Positions 7,879-16,166 of a stretch of DNA of 36,342 nucleotides are shown piece by piece (position 1 is the stretch's first letter; each line of letters opens with the position of its first letter). Below the pieces are notes generated by a model. The model was not told where the DNA came from. It made no database searches and saw only the letters and a list, made by a program, of their open reading frames with translations. The position numbers were made by a program, and so were the translations under genes. Origin of the DNA: Chlorobiota bacterium (GTDB lineage Bacteria > Bacteroidota > Ignavibacteria > Kapaibacteriales > NICIL-2); assembly GCA_026416585.1 (NCBI GenBank), contig JAOAEV010000120.1, positions 1 to 36,342 on the forward strand, written 5' to 3'.

Positions 7879-9270
7879 ATGCGTTCATTAGCTCGATGGA
7901 TTGCACTTGCTGCCTGCCTTGTCTCAGCAAATGCACAGGTGCTATTGCCCTACGAACAGTTCGATAATGACGGTATTCCTCCTGAGGTATACAGACAGCG
8001 GCGCGAGCGCTTAGCTGCTGCACATAGTCCCCGCTCACTGATTGTGCTGCTGAGTGCTGACGTACGTAACCGCCAAAACGATGTGGACTACGAATACCGA
8101 CAGAATTCAAATCTGCTGTACTTGACTGGCTGCACAGAACCACGCTGTGCACTGGTAATAATTCCTGGCGGCACAACGTGGAACGGCGAACATATTACCG
8201 AGCTTTTGTTCATCCCACCGCGTAATCCTGACCGAGAGTTGTGGACAGGCGTGCGGATGGGTACCAACGAAGCCCAACAGCTACTTGGCATTCGTCCTAC
8301 GCTCGACTATGCAATGCTCGGTGAAGTACTCGACTCACTCTTAACTAATCGCGACACGCTCTATATCGCCTCTGGTTTGCCGACACCATCAGTCACAATA
8401 CCAATTGTGGGCAAGCCAATCGAAGTGGAACAACTTCTGCGCGACTCTCTCCAACGTCGGCATTCCGACCTTGTTGTGCGGACATCACTGCGTACACTCT
8501 CAATCATGCGTGAGGTCAAGGATGAGCACGAGTTGCGTTTATTACGTCGAGCTATCGGGATTACGCTTGATGCCTTTGAGCACGTGTTACGATCCGTACG
8601 GCCAGCAATGAATGAGTACGAAATCGAGGCGCTCATGGAGTACCACTTTCGCCGTGCTGGCGCTGAAGATGTTGGCTATCCGAGCATCGTTGGCAGTAGC
8701 TACAATAGTTGCATTTTGCATTACCAAAAGAATCGACGCCCAACAAAAGCAGGAGACCTGGTTCTTGCTGACTGTGGTGCAGAATATCATGGCTACACTG
8801 CAGACATCACACGCACTTTTCCCATTAGCGGGAAATTCAGTCCGGAGCAACGTGCGTTGTACCTTCTTGTGCTTGAAGCACAAGATTCTGCAATTGCTGC
8901 AGCACGCGTCGGTGCTCCCTTCCGCGCTACTCACCGTGCAGCAGAGTCGGTGATTGCTCGCGGACTTGTCGATCTCGGCATTATCGCGTCGCCGTCTGAG
9001 GTGCGGCGCTATTTCCCACACGGTACATCACACTATTTGGGTCTTGACGTCCATGATGCTGGCACATACGGTCCTTTGCGGGAGGGAACGGTTATTACTG
9101 TCGAGCCGGGGATTTATATACCACCCGGAAGCCCGTGTTCGGAGCGATGGTGGGGTATTGGTATCCGTATTGAGGACGACATTCTCGTCACTTCGAACGG
9201 TCCGGTAAATCTCTCGGCACAACTGGTGCGACATCCTGATCAAATCGAAGCGCTGATGCGTTCGCAATAA
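7879..9270 (+). CDS. Secreted Xaa-Pro aminopeptidase (aminopeptidase P family, M24B)
   Basis: Metallopeptidase that removes an N-terminal residue preceding proline. The 463-residue product starts with a signal peptide (about 20 residues, ending SANAQ), then an AMP_N domain (to about 170), then a pita-bread M24 domain. The dinuclear metal ligands are visible: Asp in VLADCGAEYHG, Asp in TADITRTFP, His in FPHGTSHYLG, Glu in ITVEPGIY, and Glu in GIRIEDDILV. The cytoplasmic E. coli PepP has no signal peptide, so this copy probably works in the periplasm or outside, in peptide feeding. It reads with yjbQ-comF as the last gene of a plus-strand run. Confidence 0.94.
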   Translation: MRSLARWIALAACLVSANAQVLLPYEQFDNDGIPPEVYRQRRERLAAAHSPRSLIVLLSADVRNRQNDVDYEYRQNSNLLYLTGCTEPRCALVIIPGGTTWNGEHITELLFIPPRNPDRELWTGVRMGTNEAQQLLGIRPTLDYAMLGEVLDSLLTNRDTLYIASGLPTPSVTIPIVGKPIEVEQLLRDSLQRRHSDLVVRTSLRTLSIMREVKDEHELRLLRRAIGITLDAFEHVLRSVRPAMNEYEIEALMEYHFRRAGAEDVGYPSIVGSSYNSCILHYQKNRRPTKAGDLVLADCGAEYHGYTADITRTFPISGKFSPEQRALYLLVLEAQDSAIAAARVGAPFRATHRAAESVIARGLVDLGIIASPSEVRRYFPHGTSHYLGLDVHDAGTYGPLREGTVITVEPGIYIPPGSPCSERWWGIGIRIEDDILVTSNGPVNLSAQLVRHPDQIEALMRSQ

Positions 9271-9323
9271 AGTGCCGCTGGATGAAAATGCAGCTTATCC
9301 ATCAATCGTATCTGACGTAAGCC

Positions 9324-9367
9324 ATCCTGAACACAAAATCGATCACCCTGAACCTGCTTCAGGATCT
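9324..9367. repeat. REP-like hairpin element overlapping the coaBC 3' end
   Basis: CCTGAA-CCTGC-TTCAGG (9347-9363) sits inside a larger inverted repeat, ATCCTGAA (9324-9331) with TTCAGGAT (9358-9365). The core resembles the CCCTGAACTTGTTTCAGG-type dispersed repeat I associate with many Bacteroidota genomes. Only this copy was seen. It supplies the last codons and stop of coaBC and may serve as the terminator between convergent pepP-like and coaBC genes. Confidence 0.45.
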
Positions 9368-10719
9368 TGCTTCCTGCGCAGAAGCGCTACGGCATCGTCA
9401 AGAACGTACTCTGCGCACACTCGCTTTGGAACGGGAGAATATTGTTTGCGGTGGATTTGTCCATTGCTAAAGGTAACAATCGTAATCGTGTTCAAGTCAC
9501 CCTCAAAGCCACTATCAGGAACATCAAATGCGTTGAGCACAGCGATATCGCATCCACGAGCATGAAGTTTTTCAATGCCACCATCGAGTTGATCACTGGA
9601 TTCGAGGGCAAAACCGACAAGCACCGAACGCGCCATTTTTGCCCGTCCTAACTCGCCAAGAATATCCGGTGTGCGAATAAGTTCGACAGCAATGCGGTCA
9701 CCAAGTACATTGCGTTTGAGCTTTCCCGAATACACATCGGCGGGCATGTAATCAGCAACTGCTGCAGCAGCAATGGCGATATCCCACTTGCCCTCGTAAC
9801 GCAAGACTGCATCGAACATCTGGCGAGCAGATTCAATCCGAACGATATCCACACCATCTGGTTGCGGCAGCGCAACTGGACCGCTGATAAGCACAACATG
9901 TGCACCTCGGTCGCGTGCAGCTTCCGCGAGTGCATACCCCATCTTCCCCGATGAGCGATTCGAAATGTACCGCACTGAATCAAGTGCTTCGCGGGTCGGT
10001 CCAGCTGTAATCAAAACCGTCTTCCCATCGAGTCGTGTAACGTCACCAGCTTTCAACTGAGCAAGCTCGATCTCCGCGGTTAGTCGGTCATGTTCGATTG
10101 CGGTCTGCAACGGCGTACTCGCGATCGCCCCCAGGTGGGGTGTACGTAATTCACGGCTGTGACTTGATAGCACCTGCACTAACTGCCTAAAAAGGGATTC
10201 TGGTTCCGGCATGCGCCCGGTGCCCCACAGTCCACTAGCAAGCTCACCTTCTTCAGGTTCAATGATAATGGCTCCATCCCGGCGGAGCTGTTCAGCGTTA
10301 CGAACAGTCGCAGGGTGCTCCCACATCGTTGTATCCATCGCCGGCGCAACAAGTAGAGGCGTCGGACGCGGAAGAGCTAATGCTAAACAGGCAACAACAG
10401 TATCGCACCCACCACATGCCAGCGAAGCGAGTGTCTGTGCACTACACGGAGCAATCAGCATTACGTCCGCCCAGTGTGCCCAGTGAATATGCCACGATCC
10501 ACCCTGCTGGATACGTTCATCGAACATATCCGTAGCAACTGATTCACCAGCGAGATTCCCCAATACCAGCGGCGAGACAAAGTGGCGTGCTGTTGGTGTC
10601 ATCGCCACGCGAACATCCGCACCTGCCTGGCGCAACAGGCGCACAAGCAACGGCGCCTTGTAGGCTGCGATACTACCACAGACACCAAGCAGAATGTGTT
10701 TTCCGTCAAGTCGTTCCAT
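9343..10719 (-). CDS. coaBC: Bifunctional phosphopantothenoylcysteine decarboxylase / phosphopantothenate-cysteine ligase
   Basis: Two consecutive steps of coenzyme A synthesis: CTP-dependent joining of 4'-phosphopantothenate to cysteine, then FMN-dependent decarboxylation. The 458-residue product has an N-terminal CoaC flavoprotein domain (GVCGSIAAYKA; the His of HIHWAHWAD; PCSAQT; PAMDTTMW, where an Asp replaces the Asn of E. coli Dfp). The C-terminal CoaB domain follows from about residue 220 (TAGPTREALD, ISNRSSGKMG, KLKRN with the catalytic-region Lys). A GTG at 10764 is in frame, but the ATG at 10719 begins directly before the conserved core. It lies just downstream of rpoZ, an arrangement typical of Bacteroidota/Chlorobiota. 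The last codons derive from a repeat-like hairpin. Confidence 0.95.
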   Translation of the reverse strand: MERLDGKHILLGVCGSIAAYKAPLLVRLLRQAGADVRVAMTPTARHFVSPLVLGNLAGESVATDMFDERIQQGGSWHIHWAHWADVMLIAPCSAQTLASLACGGCDTVVACLALALPRPTPLLVAPAMDTTMWEHPATVRNAEQLRRDGAIIIEPEEGELASGLWGTGRMPEPESLFRQLVQVLSSHSRELRTPHLGAIASTPLQTAIEHDRLTAEIELAQLKAGDVTRLDGKTVLITAGPTREALDSVRYISNRSSGKMGYALAEAARDRGAHVVLISGPVALPQPDGVDIVRIESARQMFDAVLRYEGKWDIAIAAAAVADYMPADVYSGKLKRNVLGDRIAVELIRTPDILGELGRAKMARSVLVGFALESSDQLDGGIEKLHARGCDIAVLNAFDVPDSGFEGDLNTITIVTFSNGQIHRKQYSPVPKRVCAEYVLDDAVALLRRKQDPEAGSG

Positions 10720-10794
10720 TGTTTGCAAAATAAAAACGCCCGCCTGCCGATTTCCTTGGGGCACTGCGGACGTTGCTCATCGCTTCGTGAGTGA

Positions 10795-11160
10795 CTACTG
10801 CTGCTGTGATCCGGTAGAATACCACCAGCGAAGTTCACCATCCAACATTTCCCGCATCGCCAGGAATGTTGGTTTATGAATCTTGTCAAACTCACGGCTG
10901 ATCTGCAGCTTGTCGAAGTTGGTAACGTTTTCTTCCTCCGATTCTGCAAGGTCGGCAACCCGAGCCAGGTATTGATTGCGGATCTGGTCGTTAATCTGAC
11001 GCGCACGCAATCCAACGGAAACAATTGCTTCATAGAGCGAACCATGTTGCGAGGCGTGCATTTTGACTTCGATCGGATTGACCAGTTCAAAATGATTGAC
11101 GCTCATCTTCGGCACCGAGTAGTGAAATAACTGGTTGCAAAAATACGACGCACCGCTCAT
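10795..11160 (-). CDS. rpoZ: RNA polymerase omega subunit (RpoZ/Rpb6-like)
   Basis: Small subunit that assists RNA polymerase assembly and beta-prime folding. In 121 residues it shows the helix RARQINDQIRNQYLARV near residues 51-67, with the preceding YEAIVSVGL, matching the omega/Rpb6 core in the Bacteroidota form. It is recognised mainly by this core plus its place directly upstream of coaBC. The ATG at 11160 overlaps the TGA of the upstream outer-membrane gene (ATGA), which supports that start. An internal ATG at 11106 would give 103 residues, closer to a normal N terminus. The acidic ESEEEN stretch and the tail are variable in the family. Confidence 0.8.
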   Translation of the reverse strand: MSGASYFCNQLFHYSVPKMSVNHFELVNPIEVKMHASQHGSLYEAIVSVGLRARQINDQIRNQYLARVADLAESEEENVTNFDKLQISREFDKIHKPTFLAMREMLDGELRWWYSTGSQQQ

Positions 11161-11969
11161 CTAGATTGGCGCGCGAACGAGAGGGTCACAAACCACGTGG
11201 CAAGCTTTGTTCCACCACTTGTGGAGAAATCCGTAAGCGGGATTGAGTATTGGACACCAGGACGGAAGTGCCACGAGGACCACAGCTCAACACTTGCTTC
11301 CACCCGGAGGAACACATTCGCAGCAAAACGCTGCATACCGAGCACATCACCGTCGCGGACTACAGCCGAGGTTCCTCCATTGGACATCTGAAGCTCGACC
11401 TGTTCTCCGTTGGGCAAGCGCACCGTAGTCTGCGTCAACGATTTTGTGTGCCGCGCTTTCCCCAGAAACCACACCCCAAGCTGCGCACCGGTCATCAATG
11501 CTACTGATTCCGAGCCAAATGGCATCGTCCGCACATACGGCAGCGCGTGGATTCCAAACAATGTCAGATCGAGCTGTTGGCGGAATTCGACCGGAATACC
11601 GGCGTATTGTGCAGAGCCATCGCGTGATCTAAAGGTCAGCAATTCCTGCTCTCGGTAGCGGGATACAATGCTGCGATAGTCAACCGACCCCGCAATTCCC
11701 AACCGAAACAGTGGGCGTTCGGGTGCACGTAATTCGTAAAAAACACCGGCAGTCAGACCGCTGCCGCTTCCGCCGTGAAAAGGCGGACACTGGCACGTAT
11801 CGCGATACTCGCCCTGTTGCACGACAATGGGAATGCCGACAAAAACACCAGGATAGTCGTAGGTTTTTATCTCCGGCGCAATTGGAGAGGACTCTCCAAT
11901 GACCGGATGTTGCGCTACGAGCTCAACAGCAAGCATCACCGATAAGACGAGCACCACTGGCAATAGCAT
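11157..11969 (-). CDS. Predicted outer-membrane beta-barrel protein
   Basis: A 270-residue exported protein of unrecognised family. The first 20 residues form a signal peptide (hydrophobic LLPVVLVLSVMLAV, cleavage after VAQ). The rest alternates polar and hydrophobic residues in strand-length blocks, with Tyr/Phe-rich segments and a terminal strand, LATWFVTLSFARQSR, as in porin-like barrels. A small cysteine pair (DTCQCPP) lies near residue 60. A strong ribosome-binding site, GGAGG, precedes the ATG. Its stop overlaps the rpoZ start, so it heads a three-gene unit with rpoZ and coaBC. No substrate can be inferred. Confidence 0.72.
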   Translation of the reverse strand: MLLPVVLVLSVMLAVELVAQHPVIGESSPIAPEIKTYDYPGVFVGIPIVVQQGEYRDTCQCPPFHGGSGSGLTAGVFYELRAPERPLFRLGIAGSVDYRSIVSRYREQELLTFRSRDGSAQYAGIPVEFRQQLDLTLFGIHALPYVRTMPFGSESVALMTGAQLGVWFLGKARHTKSLTQTTVRLPNGEQVELQMSNGGTSAVVRDGDVLGMQRFAANVFLRVEASVELWSSWHFRPGVQYSIPLTDFSTSGGTKLATWFVTLSFARQSR

Positions 11970-12073
11970 GGACAGCCTCCGTCGCAGAGCGTATTCGACT
12001 CTACGCGCTCAATCAGCCGACTATTATCGAACGACGTCGCGCGCCTGTATTTTGCACTCGAAAAAAAATATAC

Positions 12074-13474
12074 ATGACAATGGACGAAATGACTAGCGAA
12101 CAATTGAACATTGTACCATCACTTGCGATACCGATCAATCAGCCACTGTTCGAGCAAGAAGGGGTGCGGAGCGTAGCAGTACGAAGTCTGCTGCGCATCG
12201 AGCAGACTTCACTGAGTTCCGAGCACGTTGTATCGGCAGAAATTGCTGCACATCCTGAATGGACCGAGTTTGACCGTGCACTCTATCAGGAACTGGTCTT
12301 CGGCACACTTCGGTGGCGTGCCAAGCTCGACTGGATACTGACTGGATTCTATCACGGTGAATTTTCCAAGTGTATGCCCGTCATACAGGAAACCCTCCGT
12401 GTGGCGCTCTACCAAATTCTGATGATCTCCAAAGTCTCACCGCAAATTGCTATCGAAAGCGCTGGACGAATCATCGAACGTACACGCGATACAGAGTACG
12501 CTTCCAGACTTGTTGGCGTTCTTCGGGGCATTGCGCGAAACGTTGCTGGTATCCGCTATCCGCCTCAAGAGCAACTTCCGTTGTACATGCACGTAGTGTA
12601 CTCGCACCCACTGTGGCTTGTTCAGCGATGGATCGAACGGTATGGTGAAGAAATCGCTCAACAGATGCTTGCGGCAAATTTGGAACGCCCTCCTGTTTTT
12701 TTAGCAAGCAACAGCCTTCGTGCATCGCTTGACACACTGATTGCTGAGCTGCAGCAGATGGCGATACCACTGGAAACAATACCCACCAACCCACCACTGT
12801 TGCGAATCAATCCGTTTGCTGACTACACTCACTTTGATGTATGGCAGCGCGGGATGTGCTATACAAGCGATCCCATCTGGTCAGCAGCCGCAGCCGTGAT
12901 CGCTCAGTACACTGAGGGCGATGTGCTTTATGCATGCACAAACCTGAGCCGCACACTTCTTCCATTTATAGAGCTCACGCAAAAAGCGAACCGCCTCTTA
13001 ACGCTGCACACGTCTTTACCCGTCCTTCCAGGATGGCTTCACCGTGAGTGCACCCGACTTGGGTGGCAATTGCCACCGCTTTTGACTGATTTGTCACCAG
13101 AAAGTGTCAGTACAATTGTTATCGAAACGCCGTCGAGTGGAATTGGGCTATGGCGACGTCAACCGGAGCGTAAGTGGCGTTCCGACTCTATAGACATTCA
13201 CCGCTCTACCCGGCGCGCATTGGAATTGATTGAACAAGTGCTCCCATCGCTCAAAACTGGAGGACATGTGCTGCTGCTGACACTCTCGACCGAGCAGGAA
13301 GAAACCGATTCACTCGTCGAATGGATGTGTGTAAGACAAGGTGGATTCCGCCGCGTTCCCCTCGAGATGGATGCTTTCACGTCTGCATTTCGCCGTAATA
13401 ATGGATCACTGCTCTCACTGCCTCACCTGCATCGTGGCGACACAGTGTATGTTTCACTTGTTGAAAAACACTAA
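12074..13474 (+). CDS. RsmB-like protein with degenerate methyltransferase site (pseudoenzyme)
   Basis: A 466-residue protein with the architecture of RsmB, the 16S rRNA m5C967 methyltransferase: an N-terminal NusB-like helical domain (about 30-165), a linker domain with HPLWLVQRW (about 178-186), and a C-terminal Rossmann domain. The C-terminal half aligns end to end with RsmB, but the active site is gone. The SAM loop LCAAPGGKT reads ACTNLSRTL (287-295). DAPCSG reads ETPSSG (351-356), with Ser354 in place of the Cys. YATCS reads LLTLS (401-405), with Leu404 in place of the nucleophile. The remaining frame (RRQPERKW, PSLKTGG) is conserved and has no stops, so the protein is probably retained for RNA or NusB-type binding. 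Its stop overlaps the next start (TAATG). ATG at 12080 is an alternative start. Confidence 0.85.
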   Translation: MTMDEMTSEQLNIVPSLAIPINQPLFEQEGVRSVAVRSLLRIEQTSLSSEHVVSAEIAAHPEWTEFDRALYQELVFGTLRWRAKLDWILTGFYHGEFSKCMPVIQETLRVALYQILMISKVSPQIAIESAGRIIERTRDTEYASRLVGVLRGIARNVAGIRYPPQEQLPLYMHVVYSHPLWLVQRWIERYGEEIAQQMLAANLERPPVFLASNSLRASLDTLIAELQQMAIPLETIPTNPPLLRINPFADYTHFDVWQRGMCYTSDPIWSAAAAVIAQYTEGDVLYACTNLSRTLLPFIELTQKANRLLTLHTSLPVLPGWLHRECTRLGWQLPPLLTDLSPESVSTIVIETPSSGIGLWRRQPERKWRSDSIDIHRSTRRALELIEQVLPSLKTGGHVLLLTLSTEQEETDSLVEWMCVRQGGFRRVPLEMDAFTSAFRRNNGSLLSLPHLHRGDTVYVSLVEKH

Positions 13475-16089
13475 TGATAGTTTGGATCAGTTGTTTTGCT
13501 GTGGTGGTAGTAGCCGCATATCCACAGCAGTGGCACGAAGCATCACCGCTCGACCGGCAACAGTGGTATATCCTCCGCTACCGCGATCCGCAAACTGGCA
13601 CGATACCGGCACACGCAGCAGAAAATGATGCTGCCATGGCACGCCGAATCGCAAGTACCGTGTACTCGAAGCAACCACACATAGCCTCAACGACCGTCGA
13701 GCCGATCGGTCCTATCAACGTTGCTGGACGTACCCGAGCATTTGCAATTGATAGCCGTGCACCATCGGTATTCATGTGCGGTGGTGTCAGTGGTGGTGTA
13801 TGGCGCAGCATTGATGCAGGGCGCTCGTGGGTACGCATGACACCACCGGACTTAGTACCACACGTCTCCTCCATTGTGCAAAGTCAGAAAACGCCTGATA
13901 CGTGGTACATCGGCACTGGCGAAGGTCTCTCGACTACTGAGCGCCGGACATCTACACTGTTGCGCACGATAGGTACAGGAACAGGCATCTATCGCTCAAC
14001 GAACAATGGAATAACGTGGCATGCAATTACGCCACCGTCGAACGCACAACCAAACTCAATTCCGGAGAGCCCATGGCAGATCATTTGGCGTTTGGCAGTT
14101 CGCTCTGATTCTTCAGGCGAAACGCTCTACGCGGCATGCTATGGTGGCATTTACTCATGGGACGGCAATCGCTGGCGCTTGGAGCTGGGCGATACATCCC
14201 GACCTGCCTTTGCCACAGACATTGTCTCAGCTGGCAATAAGCTCTATGCTGCACTCGGTGCGGCCGATGACGGCAGTCGTTCTCAACAATACGGCATTTT
14301 TGAATGGAGCGGCGGACGGTGGCGCGCTATCACGCCGGCTGCATTCTCAACGATGCGGCGAATCGTCCTCGCAACAAGCACTGATGGCTCGGTGGTGTAT
14401 GCATTCGCACAAGCACCATCGTCATGGAGCGAGCGTTACATAAGCTTTTCCTCTGTGCACCAGCTCTGGCAATATTCTGCTCTTCAGCAACGGTGGCGCG
14501 ATTGCTCATCGTGGCTTGCGGCGCTCCGTTCGCCGATCGCACCATTTGGAACGCTCGGCGGATACTGCATGGCAATCGCGGTTCACCCGAGAAACCCAGA
14601 CATCGTGTACATTGGAGGCACCGATGTTTTCTCTTCCCATGATGGATGCCGAACGTCAGCATATCACCTTGGAGGTTACCCATACACGGTCGAACCGAGT
14701 GCACTTCATCCAGATATCCATGCGCTCGTGTTCGATCGAGTCGATCCCAACCGCGTTTATGCAGCTACCGATGGTGGCGTCTATGCGACATCCTCGGCGC
14801 TGGCACAAGACAGTCCAGAATGGGAATCTCTCAACACAGGACTGATGACCACGCAAGCCTACCACGTCGCTATTGATCGGAGAAGTTTGGATCAATTCGT
14901 AATCGCAGGATTCCAAGACAACAGCAATTGGTACACAAACGCTGCCGCTCTCGGCATACCATGGGTATTTGCTGGTGGTGGCGATGGATGCAGGGTTTTA
15001 GTCGGTCAAGGACGGGGATTGGTTTTTGCCAGTTCACAGTTTGGCTACATTTATGCTCTCGATGCACGCCCAGAAACGCCACGGTACATCCAACTTCCAC
15101 AACCACCTCGAAGTGGTTCAGCATTCGCCACCGAGTTTGGCTACGATCCGGCAACGGGGTACTTGGTGTTAGCACTGGACAGTCAACTTTACCGGCTATA
15201 TGTGACGCCCACTGTAGTCGATCAGCGGTGGGAATTAGCAGCATCCTTGCCTTACGGCACACTGATCACAACACTTACTCTCCGTGGAGAGTTAGCGCTC
15301 GTCGGTACAGCATCCGGTACGTTATACATTGCAGACATTTATCGAGGCTATATCGAACCGATATCTGTTCCGCTACCACGAGGAGCGTTTGTTTCGGCGA
15401 TAGATTGGGATGAAGCTGACATCAGTCGAATTATCGTTACAGTATCTAACTACACACTTCCAAGCATTTTTGCGACGTGGGACAGTGGAGAATCATGGCT
15501 ATCTGTTGGCGGAACACTCGACGAAGAGCAGAATGGGTGGGGGCCATCTCTCCGTGTGGTGCGTTCTCTCTACCGTAACGGGAAACGGCTTTATGTGGCA
15601 GGCACCAGTATCGGTGCATTCGTCGCCGATTCGCTCAGTGCATCAACGCAATGGCAACCACTCGGAGTAACCACACTCGGCTTTTTGCCTGTCGAAGCCA
15701 TTGATATTCGATCTACCGACGGGATGACTGCTATCGGGACACATGGTGGTGGCATTTACGTATGTTACCTTGATCCCAGCACAGTCGGAAGCGAACAACC
15801 AGCGCCACCAAAGGACTTCTTCGTCGAGCGTTGTGTGCCGGAGCCTGTGAGCGATTTTGCAATCGTGTATGTTCACGTACCACGTCCCGAGGGCATTCTG
15901 ACCTTCGAGTTGTATGATATTTTGGGTCGCCCGATTAGCGAGCGTTCACAACCGGTTGTCACCCCTGGCGTAGTTGCAATGATGCTGGGACCTGCCGACC
16001 TTGATGGCATCGCTCAGGGAACGTACTTTTACCGGGTTCGGTGGAAGGATCGAATCGCCAGTGGTGCATTTGTACGAGTAGCACGATAA
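13474..16089 (+). CDS. Secreted Asp-box (BNR/sortilin-like) beta-propeller protein with T9SS sorting domain
   Basis: An 871-residue exported protein. A short hydrophobic start (WISCFAVVVVAA) acts as signal peptide. The body has repeated Asp-boxes of the S-x-D-x-G-x-x-W type: RSIDAGRSW near residue 112, RSTNNGITW near 175, SSHDGCRTS near 389, and TWDSGESW near 668. These are typical of sortilin/BNR propellers found in glycosidases and surface adhesins. The last 85 residues form a type A T9SS tail (FELYDILGRPI, then GTYFYRVRW). It should therefore cross the outer membrane and be released or anchored. No catalytic motif was recognised. Its start overlaps the stop of the RsmB-like gene by one base, so the two are coupled. 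Confidence 0.84.
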   Translation: MIVWISCFAVVVVAAYPQQWHEASPLDRQQWYILRYRDPQTGTIPAHAAENDAAMARRIASTVYSKQPHIASTTVEPIGPINVAGRTRAFAIDSRAPSVFMCGGVSGGVWRSIDAGRSWVRMTPPDLVPHVSSIVQSQKTPDTWYIGTGEGLSTTERRTSTLLRTIGTGTGIYRSTNNGITWHAITPPSNAQPNSIPESPWQIIWRLAVRSDSSGETLYAACYGGIYSWDGNRWRLELGDTSRPAFATDIVSAGNKLYAALGAADDGSRSQQYGIFEWSGGRWRAITPAAFSTMRRIVLATSTDGSVVYAFAQAPSSWSERYISFSSVHQLWQYSALQQRWRDCSSWLAALRSPIAPFGTLGGYCMAIAVHPRNPDIVYIGGTDVFSSHDGCRTSAYHLGGYPYTVEPSALHPDIHALVFDRVDPNRVYAATDGGVYATSSALAQDSPEWESLNTGLMTTQAYHVAIDRRSLDQFVIAGFQDNSNWYTNAAALGIPWVFAGGGDGCRVLVGQGRGLVFASSQFGYIYALDARPETPRYIQLPQPPRSGSAFATEFGYDPATGYLVLALDSQLYRLYVTPTVVDQRWELAASLPYGTLITTLTLRGELALVGTASGTLYIADIYRGYIEPISVPLPRGAFVSAIDWDEADISRIIVTVSNYTLPSIFATWDSGESWLSVGGTLDEEQNGWGPSLRVVRSLYRNGKRLYVAGTSIGAFVADSLSASTQWQPLGVTTLGFLPVEAIDIRSTDGMTAIGTHGGGIYVCYLDPSTVGSEQPAPPKDFFVERCVPEPVSDFAIVYVHVPRPEGILTFELYDILGRPISERSQPVVTPGVVAMMLGPADLDGIAQGTYFYRVRWKDRIASGAFVRVAR

Positions 16090-16094
16090 ACACA

Positions 16095-16129
16095 CCGAGC
16101 GGGCTCATTTCATACATGTGCCCGCTCGG
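16095..16129. terminator. GC-rich hairpin between convergent genes
   Basis: CCGAGCGGGC (16095-16104) pairs with GCCCGCTCGG (16120-16129) around a 15-nt loop, directly after the propeller gene and before the htrA stop on the other strand. No strong T-run follows in either direction. Probably a shared terminator. Confidence 0.6.
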
Positions 16130-16166
16130 CGAACACCAGCTGGAATAGCAGATACGACCGCACACA

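Noticed and set aside
10370-10480. Asp instead of Asn in the CoaC PXMNXXMW motif
   Set aside because: I recall PAMD as common in Bacteroidota CoaBC proteins, so it is probably a lineage feature and not loss of function.
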